Source: Planobispora longispora (GTDB lineage Bacteria; Actinomycetota; Actinomycetes; Streptosporangiales; Streptosporangiaceae). From it: a stretch of DNA of 64,000 nucleotides. Of the stretch, positions 43,770 through 52,998 are shown piece by piece. The notes under the pieces were generated by a model, which saw nothing but the letters and a program-made list of their open reading frames with translations, made no database searches and was not told where the DNA came from. A program made the translations under genes and the position numbers. The stretch lies in NCBI RefSeq assembly GCF_016863135.1, contig NZ_BOOH01000045.1, positions 62,001 to 126,000 on the forward strand. Direction: 5' to 3'. Position 1 is the stretch's first letter. Each line of letters begins with the position of its first letter.

Positions 43770-46199
43770 TCAGGAGATCGCCTCGACGGGGCGGGCACGG
43801 AGGACGAACCGCACGGGAAGGGCGGTGGCGGCCAGGGTCAGGACGGCCACCGAGGCGACCAGGGCCAGGTAGGCCGGCGGCGGCACGTACGGCTGCGCCG
43901 AACCGGTCATGCCCAGGCTGAAGGCCGTCAGCGTGACCAACGAGATCACTGTGCCGCCGGCCACCGAGACCAGCACCGCGGTCAGCGTCTCCAGACGGGC
44001 CATCCGCAGCACCTGCCGGCGCGTGGTGCCGACGAGACGGAGCAGGGCGAACTCGCGGGAGCGGTCCGAGGCGGACATCGCCAGCGTGTTGACCGCGGCG
44101 ATCGCGGTGAACGCGATGATCAGACCCATCGTCACGTAGTTGACCTCGGCGTTCGGCGTTCCCACCGCGGCGGCCCGGGCCCCGTCGAGCACCGCGATGC
44201 CGGGCGCGGCCCGCTCCAGGGCCGCGCGGGAGAGCGACGGCGCCGAGACCAGGGCGGTGGAGAACGGGTCGTCCACGTGCGGACGCACCAGCTCGTGCGC
44301 CAGGAGGAGCTCGCCGTACCCGAGGCCCCGATCGTAGAGGGCGACGACGCGGAGCGTCACGGGAGTGCCGTCGCCGAGGGTGAGCCGGAGCGGCGAGCCG
44401 ACCGACACCCCGAGGCGGGACGCGGCGGTGCTGCTGACGGCGACCGTCGCCGGGCCGAGCCCGTGCAGCGACCCGGCGACCACCCCGGGGTCGAGCGTCA
44501 GCGAGAGCCCCGCGGGCGTGACGGCCTGCGCGCCGTACTTCTCCAGGCCGACCCGGACCGAGGTGTGCAGCACCTCGGTGACCGCCTCCACGCCCGGCAC
44601 CCCGCGTACGGCCTCGGCCGCGGCGGCGGAAACCCGCGTGCCGAGCACGTAGTCGGCGCGGTCGCCCGCCGCCGCCTCCTCCTGGGCGGCGTGCCCCATC
44701 GTGGTCTGCACGAACAGGATCGTGCACGTCATCGCGACCATCAGACTGAGTGGAGTGATCACCAAGGCCAGCCGGTGCGACCCGGCCCGAAGGTTCGCGG
44801 CGGCGAGGTGCCCGCTCACCCGGGAGGCGCGCAGCACCACTCCGAGCAGCGCGACGGCCACCCGGGCGATCACCGGGCCGAGCAGGGCGGCCGCGACCGT
44901 CCACACCAGTGCGGTCACCATCGTCACCGGGCCGGACGCCGCCTCGGTGGACAGCCCCGACAGCACCGCCGTCAGAACGGCACCGCCCGCGGCGCACGAC
45001 AGCCCGGCGAGCATCCGTCCCCGGGACAGGCGCACGGCCGGCATCGCCGCCTCGCCGAGGGCCTCGACCGGGCGGATGCGGGCGGTCCTGCGGGCGGAGA
45101 CGCGGGCGGCGGTCCAGGCGGCCAGGACGGTCGCCGCGAGCGCGGCGAGTACCGGGAACGGGCTCACCACGAGCCGCAGGTTCTCCGGCATCACCCCCAG
45201 CGCGACGAACCGGGAGCGCAACCAGAATCCCAGGCCGATTCCCAGGGCGGACCCCAGGGTTCCGGCGACGGCGCCGAGCACGAGCGCCTCGCCGCCGAGC
45301 AGCCGGCGCACCTGCCGGGGTGTCGCCGCGATCGCTCTCAGCAGGGCGATCTCACGGTGGCGCTGCTGGACGGAGAGCGCGAACGTGCCGACCACGACGA
45401 GGACCGCGACCAGCAGCGCGGTACCGCCGAGGGCCCCGCCCATGCTGATCAGCTTCAGCCGTGCCTGCTCCGCGTCGAGGAACTCGGCCGCGCCGCGCTC
45501 GTCGCCGGTGTGGACGACCGCGCCGCCGGGCACCGGGGTCAGGTCGATCCGGGGTGCGCCGGAGCGGGGGAAGACGCCGATCGCGCTGACCAGACCGGGG
45601 CGGCCGGCCAGGCGGCGGGCCTCGGAGGCGGCGAAGAACAGCGTGTCCTGGCTGGGCAGGGCCTCGGCGGTGACGCCCGTCACCCGGTAGACCCGTGATC
45701 CCGCCGGTGACTCCACGGTCACCTCGGCGCCCACGTCCAGCCCGGCCCGCGCGTCCGCCACCAGTTCGTTCCCGTCCCTGGGCGCGCGTCCGGCGCGCAG
45801 GGTGAACGGAGTGAGCGGGGCCGACTCCCAGCCGTGCCCCCAGAAGGACCGGCCCGCGACCACGACGGGGAACGTCACCTCGGTGACCACCCGCCCGACC
45901 CCCGGGATCCGGCCCAGTTCCCCGGCGAGGGAGGCGGGGATCCACCGGCGCTCCGACAGGGCCTTGGCCTTCGTCTTGGTCTTCTCCTCCGACTTCCGGA
46001 CCGTCTCGCGGACGTACCGGTCGCCCGCGACGATCATCGGGGCGCCCGCGTAGCGCTCGGGGGCGACGCCGCCGCGCAGCCCGGTCTCCAGCAGCATCCC
46101 GCAGGCGCAGACCAGGGCCGCCGCGCACATCAGGGCGAGGAAGGCACCCGCGAAGCCGGCCTTGCGGTGCCGGATCGCCCGCAACGCGAAGAAGATCAT
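43770..46199 (-). CDS. ABC transporter permease, FtsX/MacB type
   Basis: An 809-residue permease with two FtsX domains and about ten helices. A large extracytoplasmic domain follows the first helix (ALRAIRHRKAGFAGAFLALM). The DRSREFALLRLVGTTRRQVL and RHREIALLRAIAATPRQVRR loops are typical of FtsX coupling regions. It starts at ATG 46199, overlapping the ATPase stop (TAATG). With the ATPase it would export or extract a peptide or lipid; the adjacent two-component genes suggest a peptide stress module. Confidence 0.9.
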   Translation of the reverse strand: MIFFALRAIRHRKAGFAGAFLALMCAAALVCACGMLLETGLRGGVAPERYAGAPMIVAGDRYVRETVRKSEEKTKTKAKALSERRWIPASLAGELGRIPGVGRVVTEVTFPVVVAGRSFWGHGWESAPLTPFTLRAGRAPRDGNELVADARAGLDVGAEVTVESPAGSRVYRVTGVTAEALPSQDTLFFAASEARRLAGRPGLVSAIGVFPRSGAPRIDLTPVPGGAVVHTGDERGAAEFLDAEQARLKLISMGGALGGTALLVAVLVVVGTFALSVQQRHREIALLRAIAATPRQVRRLLGGEALVLGAVAGTLGSALGIGLGFWLRSRFVALGVMPENLRLVVSPFPVLAALAATVLAAWTAARVSARRTARIRPVEALGEAAMPAVRLSRGRMLAGLSCAAGGAVLTAVLSGLSTEAASGPVTMVTALVWTVAAALLGPVIARVAVALLGVVLRASRVSGHLAAANLRAGSHRLALVITPLSLMVAMTCTILFVQTTMGHAAQEEAAAGDRADYVLGTRVSAAAAEAVRGVPGVEAVTEVLHTSVRVGLEKYGAQAVTPAGLSLTLDPGVVAGSLHGLGPATVAVSSTAASRLGVSVGSPLRLTLGDGTPVTLRVVALYDRGLGYGELLLAHELVRPHVDDPFSTALVSAPSLSRAALERAAPGIAVLDGARAAAVGTPNAEVNYVTMGLIIAFTAIAAVNTLAMSASDRSREFALLRLVGTTRRQVLRMARLETLTAVLVSVAGGTVISLVTLTAFSLGMTGSAQPYVPPPAYLALVASVAVLTLAATALPVRFVLRARPVEAIS

Positions 46200-46930
46200 T
46201 ACACCCACGCTCCCAGTCTGGTCATCCGCTCGGCCACCCGGTCGGAGGTCGGCGCGGTCATCGCGTCCACGATCCGGCCGTCGGCCAGGAACAGGACGGT
46301 GTCGGCGTAGGAGGCCGCCACCGGGTCGTGGGTGACCATCACCACGGTCTGGCCCATGCCGTCCACCACCTCGCGGAGCAGCCTCAGCACGTCACGGGCG
46401 GTCATCGTGTCGAGCGCGCCGGTGGGCTCGTCGCCGAAGACCACCTCGGGCCGGATCGCCAGCGCCCGGGCGATGGCCACCCGCTGCTGCTGCCCGCCGG
46501 AGAGCTGGGCGGGCCGGTGCCCGGTCCGCCCGTCCAGGCCGACCCGCGAGACGATCTCGCGGAGCCAGGCCCGATCCACCCGGCTTCCCGAGAGCCGGAG
46601 CGGCAACGTGATGTTCTCGGCCACGGTCAGCGAGGGCACCAGGTTGAACGCCTGGAACACGAATCCGATCCGCTGCCTGCGCAGCTTCGTCAGCCGCGTC
46701 TCGTCCATCCCGGTCAGCTCGGTGCCGCCCAGCCGTACCGAGCCCGAGGACGGTGAGTCCAGCCCGGCCGCGCAGTGCAGGAACGTGCTCTTCCCCGACC
46801 CCGAGGGTCCCATCACCGCGGTGAAGCTCCCCTGCGGGATGCCCACCGTCACCTCGCGCAGGGCCGCCACCGCGCCCTGCCCTGTGCCGTACACCTTGCT
46901 CACCGCGTCCAAACGCACCACGTCCGTCAT
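46199..46930 (-). CDS. ABC transporter ATPase (MacB/LolD type)
   Basis: A 243-residue ATPase with Walker [10 protein letters not shown], signature LSGGQQQRV and Walker [13 protein letters not shown]. It is the partner of the FtsX permease and is translated just ahead of it. Divergent from the response regulator gene, 97 bp apart. Confidence 0.93.
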   Translation of the reverse strand: MTDVVRLDAVSKVYGTGQGAVAALREVTVGIPQGSFTAVMGPSGSGKSTFLHCAAGLDSPSSGSVRLGGTELTGMDETRLTKLRRQRIGFVFQAFNLVPSLTVAENITLPLRLSGSRVDRAWLREIVSRVGLDGRTGHRPAQLSGGQQQRVAIARALAIRPEVVFGDEPTGALDTMTARDVLRLLREVVDGMGQTVVMVTHDPVAASYADTVLFLADGRIVDAMTAPTSDRVAERMTRLGAWV

Positions 46931-47027
46931 GCCTGCCAGCCTGCTGGCCTGCGATCGGCCAGGCCAGAGATGTGATCACCGAAGGACCGTGACATCGTCA
47001 TGATCCGGGCACTGATAGACATGTCCC

Positions 47028-47636
47028 GTGATCCGTGTGCTGTTGGCCGAGGACCAGTACATCGTCCGGGGCGCCCTGGCGGCGCTGCTGGGCCTGGAGG
47101 AGGACCTGGAGGTCGTCGCCGCCGTCGAGTCGGGCGACGCCGTGGTGCCCGCCGCGCTCCTGCACCGGCCCGACGTCGCGGTGCTCGACATCGACATGCC
47201 CGGCGCGCTCGACGGCCTCGCCGCCGCGGGAGAGCTCCGCGTGCGACTGCCCGCCTGCCGGACGATCATCCTCACCGCGTACGGCAAGCCGGGCCATCTC
47301 CGCCGGGCGCTCGGTGCGCAGGTGGACGGGTTCCTGCTGAAGACCGCACCTCCGGAGGAACTGGTGGCCGCCATCCGCGCGGTGGCCGGCGGCGCGCGGG
47401 TGCTCGACCCCTCGCTGGCGGTGACGGCCTGGGACCTGGCCGACAATCCGCTCACCCCCCGCGAGGCCGACGTGCTCCGGCTGGTGGCCGAGGGGATCGA
47501 CGCCGCCGAGATCGCCGGGCGCCTCTTCCTGAGCGCGGGAACCGTGCGCAACTACATCACCGCGATCGTCGCCAAGCTCAACGCCCGCAACCGGGTCGAC
47601 GCCGTGCGCATCGCGAGGGGGGCGGGCTGGATCTGA
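47028..47636 (+). CDS. NarL/FixJ-family response regulator
   Basis: A 202-residue regulator. The receiver domain has acidic residues ED near the start, the phospho-acceptor in VAVLDIDMPG and Lys in FLLKTAPP. A LuxR-type HTH follows (LTPREADVLRLVAEGIDAAE). The GTG start lacks a clear ribosome site, so the mRNA may be leaderless. It faces the doubled kinase gene downstream and the ABC genes upstream; together they look like one regulated module. Confidence 0.92.
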   Translation: MIRVLLAEDQYIVRGALAALLGLEEDLEVVAAVESGDAVVPAALLHRPDVAVLDIDMPGALDGLAAAGELRVRLPACRTIILTAYGKPGHLRRALGAQVDGFLLKTAPPEELVAAIRAVAGGARVLDPSLAVTAWDLADNPLTPREADVLRLVAEGIDAAEIAGRLFLSAGTVRNYITAIVAKLNARNRVDAVRIARGAGWI

Positions 47637-47653
47637 CCGCGCCGCGGGGAGCC

Positions 47654-49810
47654 TCAGCCGGCGGGTACGGACGTCGTGAGGGATGCGGCGGGGACACGGG
47701 CCTCGATCTCGAACCGCTCGCCGTCGCGGGTGGTGGCGAGGCTGCCGCCGAGGGCGGCCAGCCGCGTGGTCAGGTTGCCGACTCCCGCCGAGCCGCGGCG
47801 GCCCGCGGTCCGGTCCGGGGCGGGGCCGCCGGCGGGAACCTCGGCCGGGGGCACGCCGTCGTTGCGCACGCGGAGCCGTACCTCACCCCGCTCGCGGTCC
47901 GTCGCGATCGTGCAGCGGCGTGCGGCACTGTGCCGGAGCACGTTGGTCACCGCCTCACGCAGCACCGTGCTCAGCACGGTCTCGACCTCCGCGGCGACCC
48001 GGCCGTGGCCCAGCTCGACCGTGACCTCGATGCCCGCGGCGCCCAGGAGCGAGCGCGCCGACTCCGCCTCGGCGGCCAGCGACATCTCGTGCCGCTCCCC
48101 GGACACGGAGCGCATGTCGGCCTCGGCCTTCTCCACCATCTCGAGCACGTCCTCGATCTCGGCGCGGGCCCGGACGGGGTCGAGCCTCCTGGCCAGCTCG
48201 CACTTGAGGAGGATCGCCGCCATGCTGTGGCCGAGCAGGTCGTGCAGGTCCCGGGCGGCGCGCAGGCGCTCCTCGACCACCGCCGACCGGGCCAGCTCCT
48301 CCTTGACCGCCTGGACCTCCTCCGCCAGCAGGGCCAGCCGGAGGAGCCCGTAGACGACCAGGCCGGTCACCAGTGTGCTCACGGTGTAGTTCACCGTCAC
48401 GGCGGGCTCCAGCCCGAGGACGACGCCGATCACCGCGGCGCTCGCCGTCACGGAGGCGACGAGCGGCCAGGCGAGCGCCGCGGGGAAGGCCAGCAGGAGC
48501 GGTCCGGAGAGGAAACCGGCGACGCCCAGCCAGACCTCGCCGAAGGCGGGGATCGGGAGATAGGTGAGCAGGGCCATAACCGCCAGTGACCGCAGGTGGC
48601 GGCCGGACACCATGCGCAGCTGCAGGAGGAGGATCAACCCGAGGCAGACGGTCGCCGGGAGCAGCGATCCCGCCGGGAGCCGGAGCAGCGCCTTGGCGCT
48701 GAACCCGGCCAGGACGACGGCCAGCAGGGTGAAGGAGAGAACGGAGGCGTGCCGGTCGTCCGGCGGGAGCGACGGAGCGGATCCGATGCCGGGAAGCACG
48801 ACGGAGACGGTGAAACGGCCGGTGGGGGACAGGCCCGTCGTGAGCGATCCGCCCGCCTCCGCGACCCGGCCGGGGAGGTCGCTCAGGCTCTCGTCCTCCG
48901 CGGTCCTGGCTCCGTCGTTGGAGACGCGGAGCCGGACTCCGCCCTCGGACGTGTCGGTCTCGATCTCGCACGTCGTCGCCGTGCCGCGCCGTACGACCTC
49001 GGTCACCGCCTCCCGGAGCACGGCCGCGAGCAGCGCGCCCGCGGGCCCCAGCGGTTCGGCGTGGCCGACGCGCACGTGCGCGGTCACGCCCGCGGCCGCC
49101 AGCATCGCGCGGGCGGTGGTGATCTCGGGCGCCAGGGACATGGCGCGGTACCCGGAGGCGGCGGCCCGCGCCTCGGCCAGGGCGCGCCGTGCCGTGCCCG
49201 CGACCTCTCCGAGGATCTCGGCCGTGCGTTCCGGCTCGGCCAGGGCGCGCCCGCCGCCTGCGGCGATCATGGTGAGGCCTCGCCCGAGACCGTCGCTCAG
49301 TTCGGCGGCGATGCGCAGCCGCTCCTCGGCGACGGCGGCCACGGCGAGGGCGAGCCTGGCGGAATGCAGCTGGTCGACCTGCTCGGTGAGCCGGGTCAGG
49401 CCGTAGACCACCAGCGCGATCAGGATCATCGTGATCGTGGCGTCGGCCGTGGCGGACGCTTCGCCGTACCGGACGGAGCCGATCACCGCCGCCGCCACGG
49501 CGACCGCCGGAGCGAGCGGCCACAGCCGCGACAGCAGCAGTGACCCGGCCAGGAAGCCGAGCATGGCGACGGACGCGCCGGAAGCGAGAACGCCCCAGAA
49601 CCCGGTTCCGGCCTGTACGGCGAACAGCATCGGCCCCCGGAACCGCCTGAGCACCGGCAGGACATGGACGAGCTGCAGCGCGAACACGACGATCGCGATC
49701 GGCACCCCGGCCAGCAGGTACACGCTCGCGAACGCGCCCAGAACGGCGAGGGTGATCCCCCGGGCCAGGTGGGGCGCCTGAATCTGTGGCAAATCCGTAC
49801 CCCCGAACAT
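47654..49810 (-). CDS. Tandem two-module sensor kinase; first module lacks the His
   Basis: A 718-residue protein made of two copies of a membrane-plus-HisKA_3-plus-HATPase unit. The second unit is intact: EERLRAARDLHDLLGHSMAA with the phospho-His, and the N-box LREAVTNVLRHSAARR. The first has EERLRIAAELSDGLGRGLTM, with Ser in place of His, and the N-box degenerates to LREAVTEVVRRG. The first module is therefore a pseudokinase, likely regulatory. The ATG at 49810 is my start; six-base CCCCCG/CGGGGG arms surround it. It converges with the response regulator. Confidence 0.88.
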   Translation of the reverse strand: MFGGTDLPQIQAPHLARGITLAVLGAFASVYLLAGVPIAIVVFALQLVHVLPVLRRFRGPMLFAVQAGTGFWGVLASGASVAMLGFLAGSLLLSRLWPLAPAVAVAAAVIGSVRYGEASATADATITMILIALVVYGLTRLTEQVDQLHSARLALAVAAVAEERLRIAAELSDGLGRGLTMIAAGGGRALAEPERTAEILGEVAGTARRALAEARAAASGYRAMSLAPEITTARAMLAAAGVTAHVRVGHAEPLGPAGALLAAVLREAVTEVVRRGTATTCEIETDTSEGGVRLRVSNDGARTAEDESLSDLPGRVAEAGGSLTTGLSPTGRFTVSVVLPGIGSAPSLPPDDRHASVLSFTLLAVVLAGFSAKALLRLPAGSLLPATVCLGLILLLQLRMVSGRHLRSLAVMALLTYLPIPAFGEVWLGVAGFLSGPLLLAFPAALAWPLVASVTASAAVIGVVLGLEPAVTVNYTVSTLVTGLVVYGLLRLALLAEEVQAVKEELARSAVVEERLRAARDLHDLLGHSMAAILLKCELARRLDPVRARAEIEDVLEMVEKAEADMRSVSGERHEMSLAAEAESARSLLGAAGIEVTVELGHGRVAAEVETVLSTVLREAVTNVLRHSAARRCTIATDRERGEVRLRVRNDGVPPAEVPAGGPAPDRTAGRRGSAGVGNLTTRLAALGGSLATTRDGERFEIEARVPAASLTTSVPAG

Positions 49811-49937
49811 CCGGGGGAACAGCCTAGACGAGCCGGCCTGCCGATCGCCGCCGACAAGGCACGCGTCTCCGCCGAACACGACGCCCTGTGGGTGCTGGGG
49901 CGCGGGCAACCGCAGCCCCAGCACCGCACTGGGATCG

Positions 49938-50360
49938 CTATGCGTGACAATCGACGTATTTGCGCACCGCGTCGATGCGAGAGCCGAACTTGCCTTCGTA
50001 CTTGTACGCCCGGGAGTAGTCACCGAGGGCGACCTTGACGTACAGGCGCGGGTCCCAGTCGATGAAGCAGCCGACCGAGTTGGCGTAGAACGAGCCGACG
50101 TTGTCGTGCAGGTAGGGCGGCAGGTCGCGGTAACCGTTCTGCGGCTTCCAGCGCCATGGGGTGCCTACGTAGTCATTGCGTTCCCAGAAGCAGATCTCTC
50201 CCGGTCCGCACTGCTCGGCCGCCCTCTGCAGCGCGGCGCTCTCTGAGGCGGTGGCGGCGGCGGAAGGTGCTGCCGTCACGCTCAGGGTGGCGAGCAGGGT
50301 CACCGCGGTGGCGAGCAGGAGGGTGGCCGGGCGGCGGGACTGCTGGAAGGTGAAACTCAT
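49938..50360 (-). CDS. Secreted peptidase-inhibitor-family I36-like protein
   Basis: A 140-residue exported protein. The signal peptide is PATLLLATAVTLLATLSVTA. The mature part (GPGEICFWERNDYVGTPWRW then DNVGSFYANSVGC) has the beta/gamma-crystallin-like fold of the Streptomyces metalloproteinase inhibitor family I36, with three Cys. AAAGGA precedes the ATG at 50360. It may inhibit proteases outside the cell. Confidence 0.82.
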   Translation of the reverse strand: MSFTFQQSRRPATLLLATAVTLLATLSVTAAPSAAATASESAALQRAAEQCGPGEICFWERNDYVGTPWRWKPQNGYRDLPPYLHDNVGSFYANSVGCFIDWDPRLYVKVALGDYSRAYKYEGKFGSRIDAVRKYVDCHA

Positions 50361-50443
50361 GGATTGGTCCTTTCCGGTTGTCGTCTCATATCGAGAGTCC
50401 ACGCCGCGGCCGGACCTGTCCTTACGGGGGAGCGCACAGGTGT

Positions 50444-50800
50444 TTAGTCTGGGTGCACTCCCGGATGACCCCTCATGCTCCGCCGACGGAACCGGCGCGG
50501 TGACAGACCGCAGGTGCCGCGGAACACCTGGCTGAAGTGCGCGGGGCTGGTGAAGCCCCATCGGGCCGCGATCGCGGCGAGATGTGGTGCGCCGCGGCGA
50601 CCGATCCCGGCGTCAGATCGGGGTCGCCGAGGTTCTGCCGGATGAAGGCGTGGATCGGGGCCGGCAGCGCTTGCCGCTCGAATACGGCGTCGTGGTCATC
50701 AGCGTCGCCTCCACCGGGCCCAGTTGGCTGATACCGATCTGAGCCCGGAACCGGTCCTCCAGTTTAGACTCGGGAACCCCCGCTGCGGTTGGAGATCAGG
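50444..50800 (-). pseudogene. AraC-family regulator, multiply deleted
   Basis: Three pieces are readable in order: EDRFRAQIGISQLGPVEA (sensor domain), LPAPIHAFIRQNLGDPDLTP with SVAAAHHIS (first HTH), and AAIAARWGFTSPAHFSQVFR with GLSPRRFRRR (second HTH). Segments between them are missing and the frame shifts at the last join, so no functional protein is made. Confidence 0.82.
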
Positions 50801-50924
50801 CGTCCACCCGGAGGGTGGCGGATCACGTGCGGCGGAAAGCGCCGGCGGCCCCTGCCCGGTCCCCGTGGATTGCGGGGCGGACATCGGCTCTGCGCCACCT
50901 GACGGGAGGCGTGCGCTCTTCGCT

Positions 50925-50958
50925 TCAGAAGCGGAAGCGGGTCAGAAGCGGAAGCGGG
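50925..50958. repeat. 17-bp tandem duplication spanning the PPOX stop
   Basis: TCAGAAGCGGAAGCGGG occurs at 50925-50941 and 50942-50958. The second copy holds the codons for the terminal TRFRF-stop of the PPOX gene. The period is not a multiple of three. Confidence 0.95.
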
Positions 50959-51466
50959 TCAGGCCGCCCGGCTCCGTCGCAAGGACCACCGTCGCCGAGC
51001 GTGGCTCGATGCGATACACGTTCCACGGCGGTGGCCCTTGCGACGGTGCGTTGAACGGGGCAGTGATGCCCGATCCGCTCTCATCGGGCTCCGCCGGCCA
51101 ACCGTTGTCCGCCCACGCCTCGGCGATGCGCGCCACTGCGCCCGGCTCGGTCACCCGCACCGCGGCGCCCTCGATCACGACGTCCGCGTCGTGGATCGAC
51201 ACCGCGACCGAACACCGCGGATCGCGCGCGACGTTGCGCCCCTTGCGTGTACCCGCGCCTGTCTGGAACCAGAAGGCGCCGTCCACCCAGAGGGCGCCCA
51301 CCGCGGTCACGTGCGGGCTGCCGTCCTCGTTGACGGTGCACAGCCACGTCGTACGGGCGTTCGCCGCGTCCGGTCGCGGTGCCGACCCCGCATCGAGCTT
51401 CTCGACGACGGCGGCCCAATCCACCGGCGGCAGGCCATCCGCCTCACCCAGATTGATGGTCTCCAT
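50942..51466 (-). CDS. PPOX-class flavoprotein
   Basis: A 174-residue split-barrel protein: TTWLCTVNEDGSPHVTAVGA, then ALWVDGAFWFQTGAGTRKGR and RCSVAVSIHDADVVIEG. It belongs to the pyridoxamine 5'-phosphate oxidase-like superfamily, probably the FMN- or F420-binding actinobacterial branch. It diverges from doxX. Not closely similar to the PPOX protein near 4 kb. Confidence 0.85.
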   Translation of the reverse strand: METINLGEADGLPPVDWAAVVEKLDAGSAPRPDAANARTTWLCTVNEDGSPHVTAVGALWVDGAFWFQTGAGTRKGRNVARDPRCSVAVSIHDADVVIEGAAVRVTEPGAVARIAEAWADNGWPAEPDESGSGITAPFNAPSQGPPPWNVYRIEPRSATVVLATEPGGLTRFRF

Positions 51467-51675
51467 ATCCAGAACCTAGCTGCCCGCCCTCCCCCGGCAA
51501 GCGCAGTCCGCAACGAAACCCCGGATCACATGGTGGAGAAGTCGGGCGGCACGTCGCCGGGCAGCGGCGGCGCCGGCAGGGTGCCGCCGCCGATCGGGCG
51601 GACATGTGTCCCTGCGGCCTCGCCGCAGGACCCGGGGACGGAGAGGCGGACCCGTCGGGCGGCGGAGGAGGGGCC

Positions 51676-52137
51676 ATGGTGCCCACCGCAATACGGGATG
51701 CAGCGCTCCTGCTCGCCCGTCTGGGCCTCGGCGTGGTGTTCGTCGCCCACGGCTGGCAGAAAATCGCCACCAACGGCATCGCCGGCACGGCGGCGTTCTT
51801 CGAGCAGGTCGGAGCACCTCTGCCGACCTTGTCGGCCTGGTTCGCCGCGCTGGTGGAGCTGGTGGCCGGCGCTGCACTGATCATCGGCCTGGCGGTGCCC
51901 GTCGCCGGTCTGCTGCTGGCCCTCGACATGCTCGGCGCCTACGTGTTCGTCCACGCAGGCAAGGGCCTGTTCATCGATACCGGCGGCGCCGAGCTGGTCA
52001 TGGCGCTCGGCGCGGGAAGCCTGGCGCTGGCCGCGGCCGGTTCCGGCCGGTTCGGCCTGGACCACCTGCTCGCGCCCCGGCTGCGGCCCCGGCAACGCGA
52101 TCGGGAACGCCACCGCGAGCACGCCGGTCGCTCCTGA
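51676..52137 (+). CDS. DoxX-family membrane protein
   Basis: A 153-residue four-helix membrane protein. RLGLGVVFVAHGWQKIATNG and ALVELVAGAALIIGLAVPVA are family marks. The ATG at 51676 follows GGAGGAGGGG. DoxX proteins take part in redox or detoxification complexes; the partner is unknown. Confidence 0.88.
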   Translation: MVPTAIRDAALLLARLGLGVVFVAHGWQKIATNGIAGTAAFFEQVGAPLPTLSAWFAALVELVAGAALIIGLAVPVAGLLLALDMLGAYVFVHAGKGLFIDTGGAELVMALGAGSLALAAAGSGRFGLDHLLAPRLRPRQRDRERHREHAGRS

Positions 52138-52473
52138 GGCCGGCCCCAGGCCGCCCCGGCGGACCGTGACGTGCCGGTGCACGATCAGAACTGCCCTGTA
52201 CCGCTTCAGAACTCTCCGCATGAGGCTCGGCCTGGCGTTTCGGTGCCGTAGGAGTGGATGCCGGTGCCGGTCAGGGCTTGTGCGGGATCCGGCGGGAACC
52301 CGCCTCTGGCCGGGGGCGCGGTGCGGTGGCAGGCCGTCAGTGCGCCCGGGTATCGAAGACAGTGCCCGTCGGTGTGGAGGCAGGGTGGCCGGGCCCGCTT
52401 CGCACGGAAGCAGGTGGCCGGAGTCGGACTCGCTCGGGCTGGCGTTCATATCGTCGCGCCATGTGAGGTTCAC
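52138..52473. other. Gap between doxX and cheB
   Basis: Open frames are present but none has a ribosome site with recognisable sequence. I see no gene here; it probably holds the cheB promoter. Confidence 0.4.
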
Positions 52474-52998
52474 GTGGACATTCCCGAGTCGCAGCCCGCC
52501 GTCGAGGTGGTGGCGCTGGTGGCGTCGGCCGGGGGGCTGGAGGCGTTCACCGCGGTGCTGAAGGACCTGCCGCCGGATCTGCCCGCGGCGGTGGTGGTGC
52601 AGCACCACTTGGGCGGTCAGGCCAGCGTGCTACCGCGGATACTGGCCAAACGGACAGGTCACGACATGGTGTGGGCGGTGGACGGCGAGCCGGTCTCGCC
52701 GGGCCGGATCCTGTTCTGCCCGCCACGTGTGCAACTCGAGATCCTGCCGGACCGGACCTGCTCACTCACTCCGCTGGCGCCGTCCGGGAATCGTCCGCAC
52801 GACGCGCTGCTGACGTCGCTGGCGGACTCCTTCGGGCCGGCGGCTCTCGGGGTCGTGCTGACCGGAGTCGGCCGCGACGGCGCCGCGGGGACGGCCGCCG
52901 GGCGGAAAGCACACCGCGGCTTCAGCCCGGACCGTTATCGGGTGGGGGCGCCGGGGCAGGTGGTGTCTTCGGCGGGCAGGACGCCGTCGAGCAGATAG
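52474..52998 (+). CDS. CheB-type methylesterase, C-terminally truncated
   Basis: A 174-residue stand-alone CheB catalytic domain. The triad is visible: Ser in LVASAGGLEA, His in VVQHHLGG and Asp in GVGRDGAAGTAA. CheB domains normally run about 60 residues past that Asp; here the sequence changes character at GRKAHRGFSPDRYRVG and ends inside the convergent hydrolase gene. The GTG at 52474 has GAGG upstream. It is probably a broken gene, although the active site residues survive. No chemotaxis genes are near. Confidence 0.75.
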   Translation: MDIPESQPAVEVVALVASAGGLEAFTAVLKDLPPDLPAAVVVQHHLGGQASVLPRILAKRTGHDMVWAVDGEPVSPGRILFCPPRVQLEILPDRTCSLTPLAPSGNRPHDALLTSLADSFGPAALGVVLTGVGRDGAAGTAAGRKAHRGFSPDRYRVGAPGQVVSSAGRTPSSR

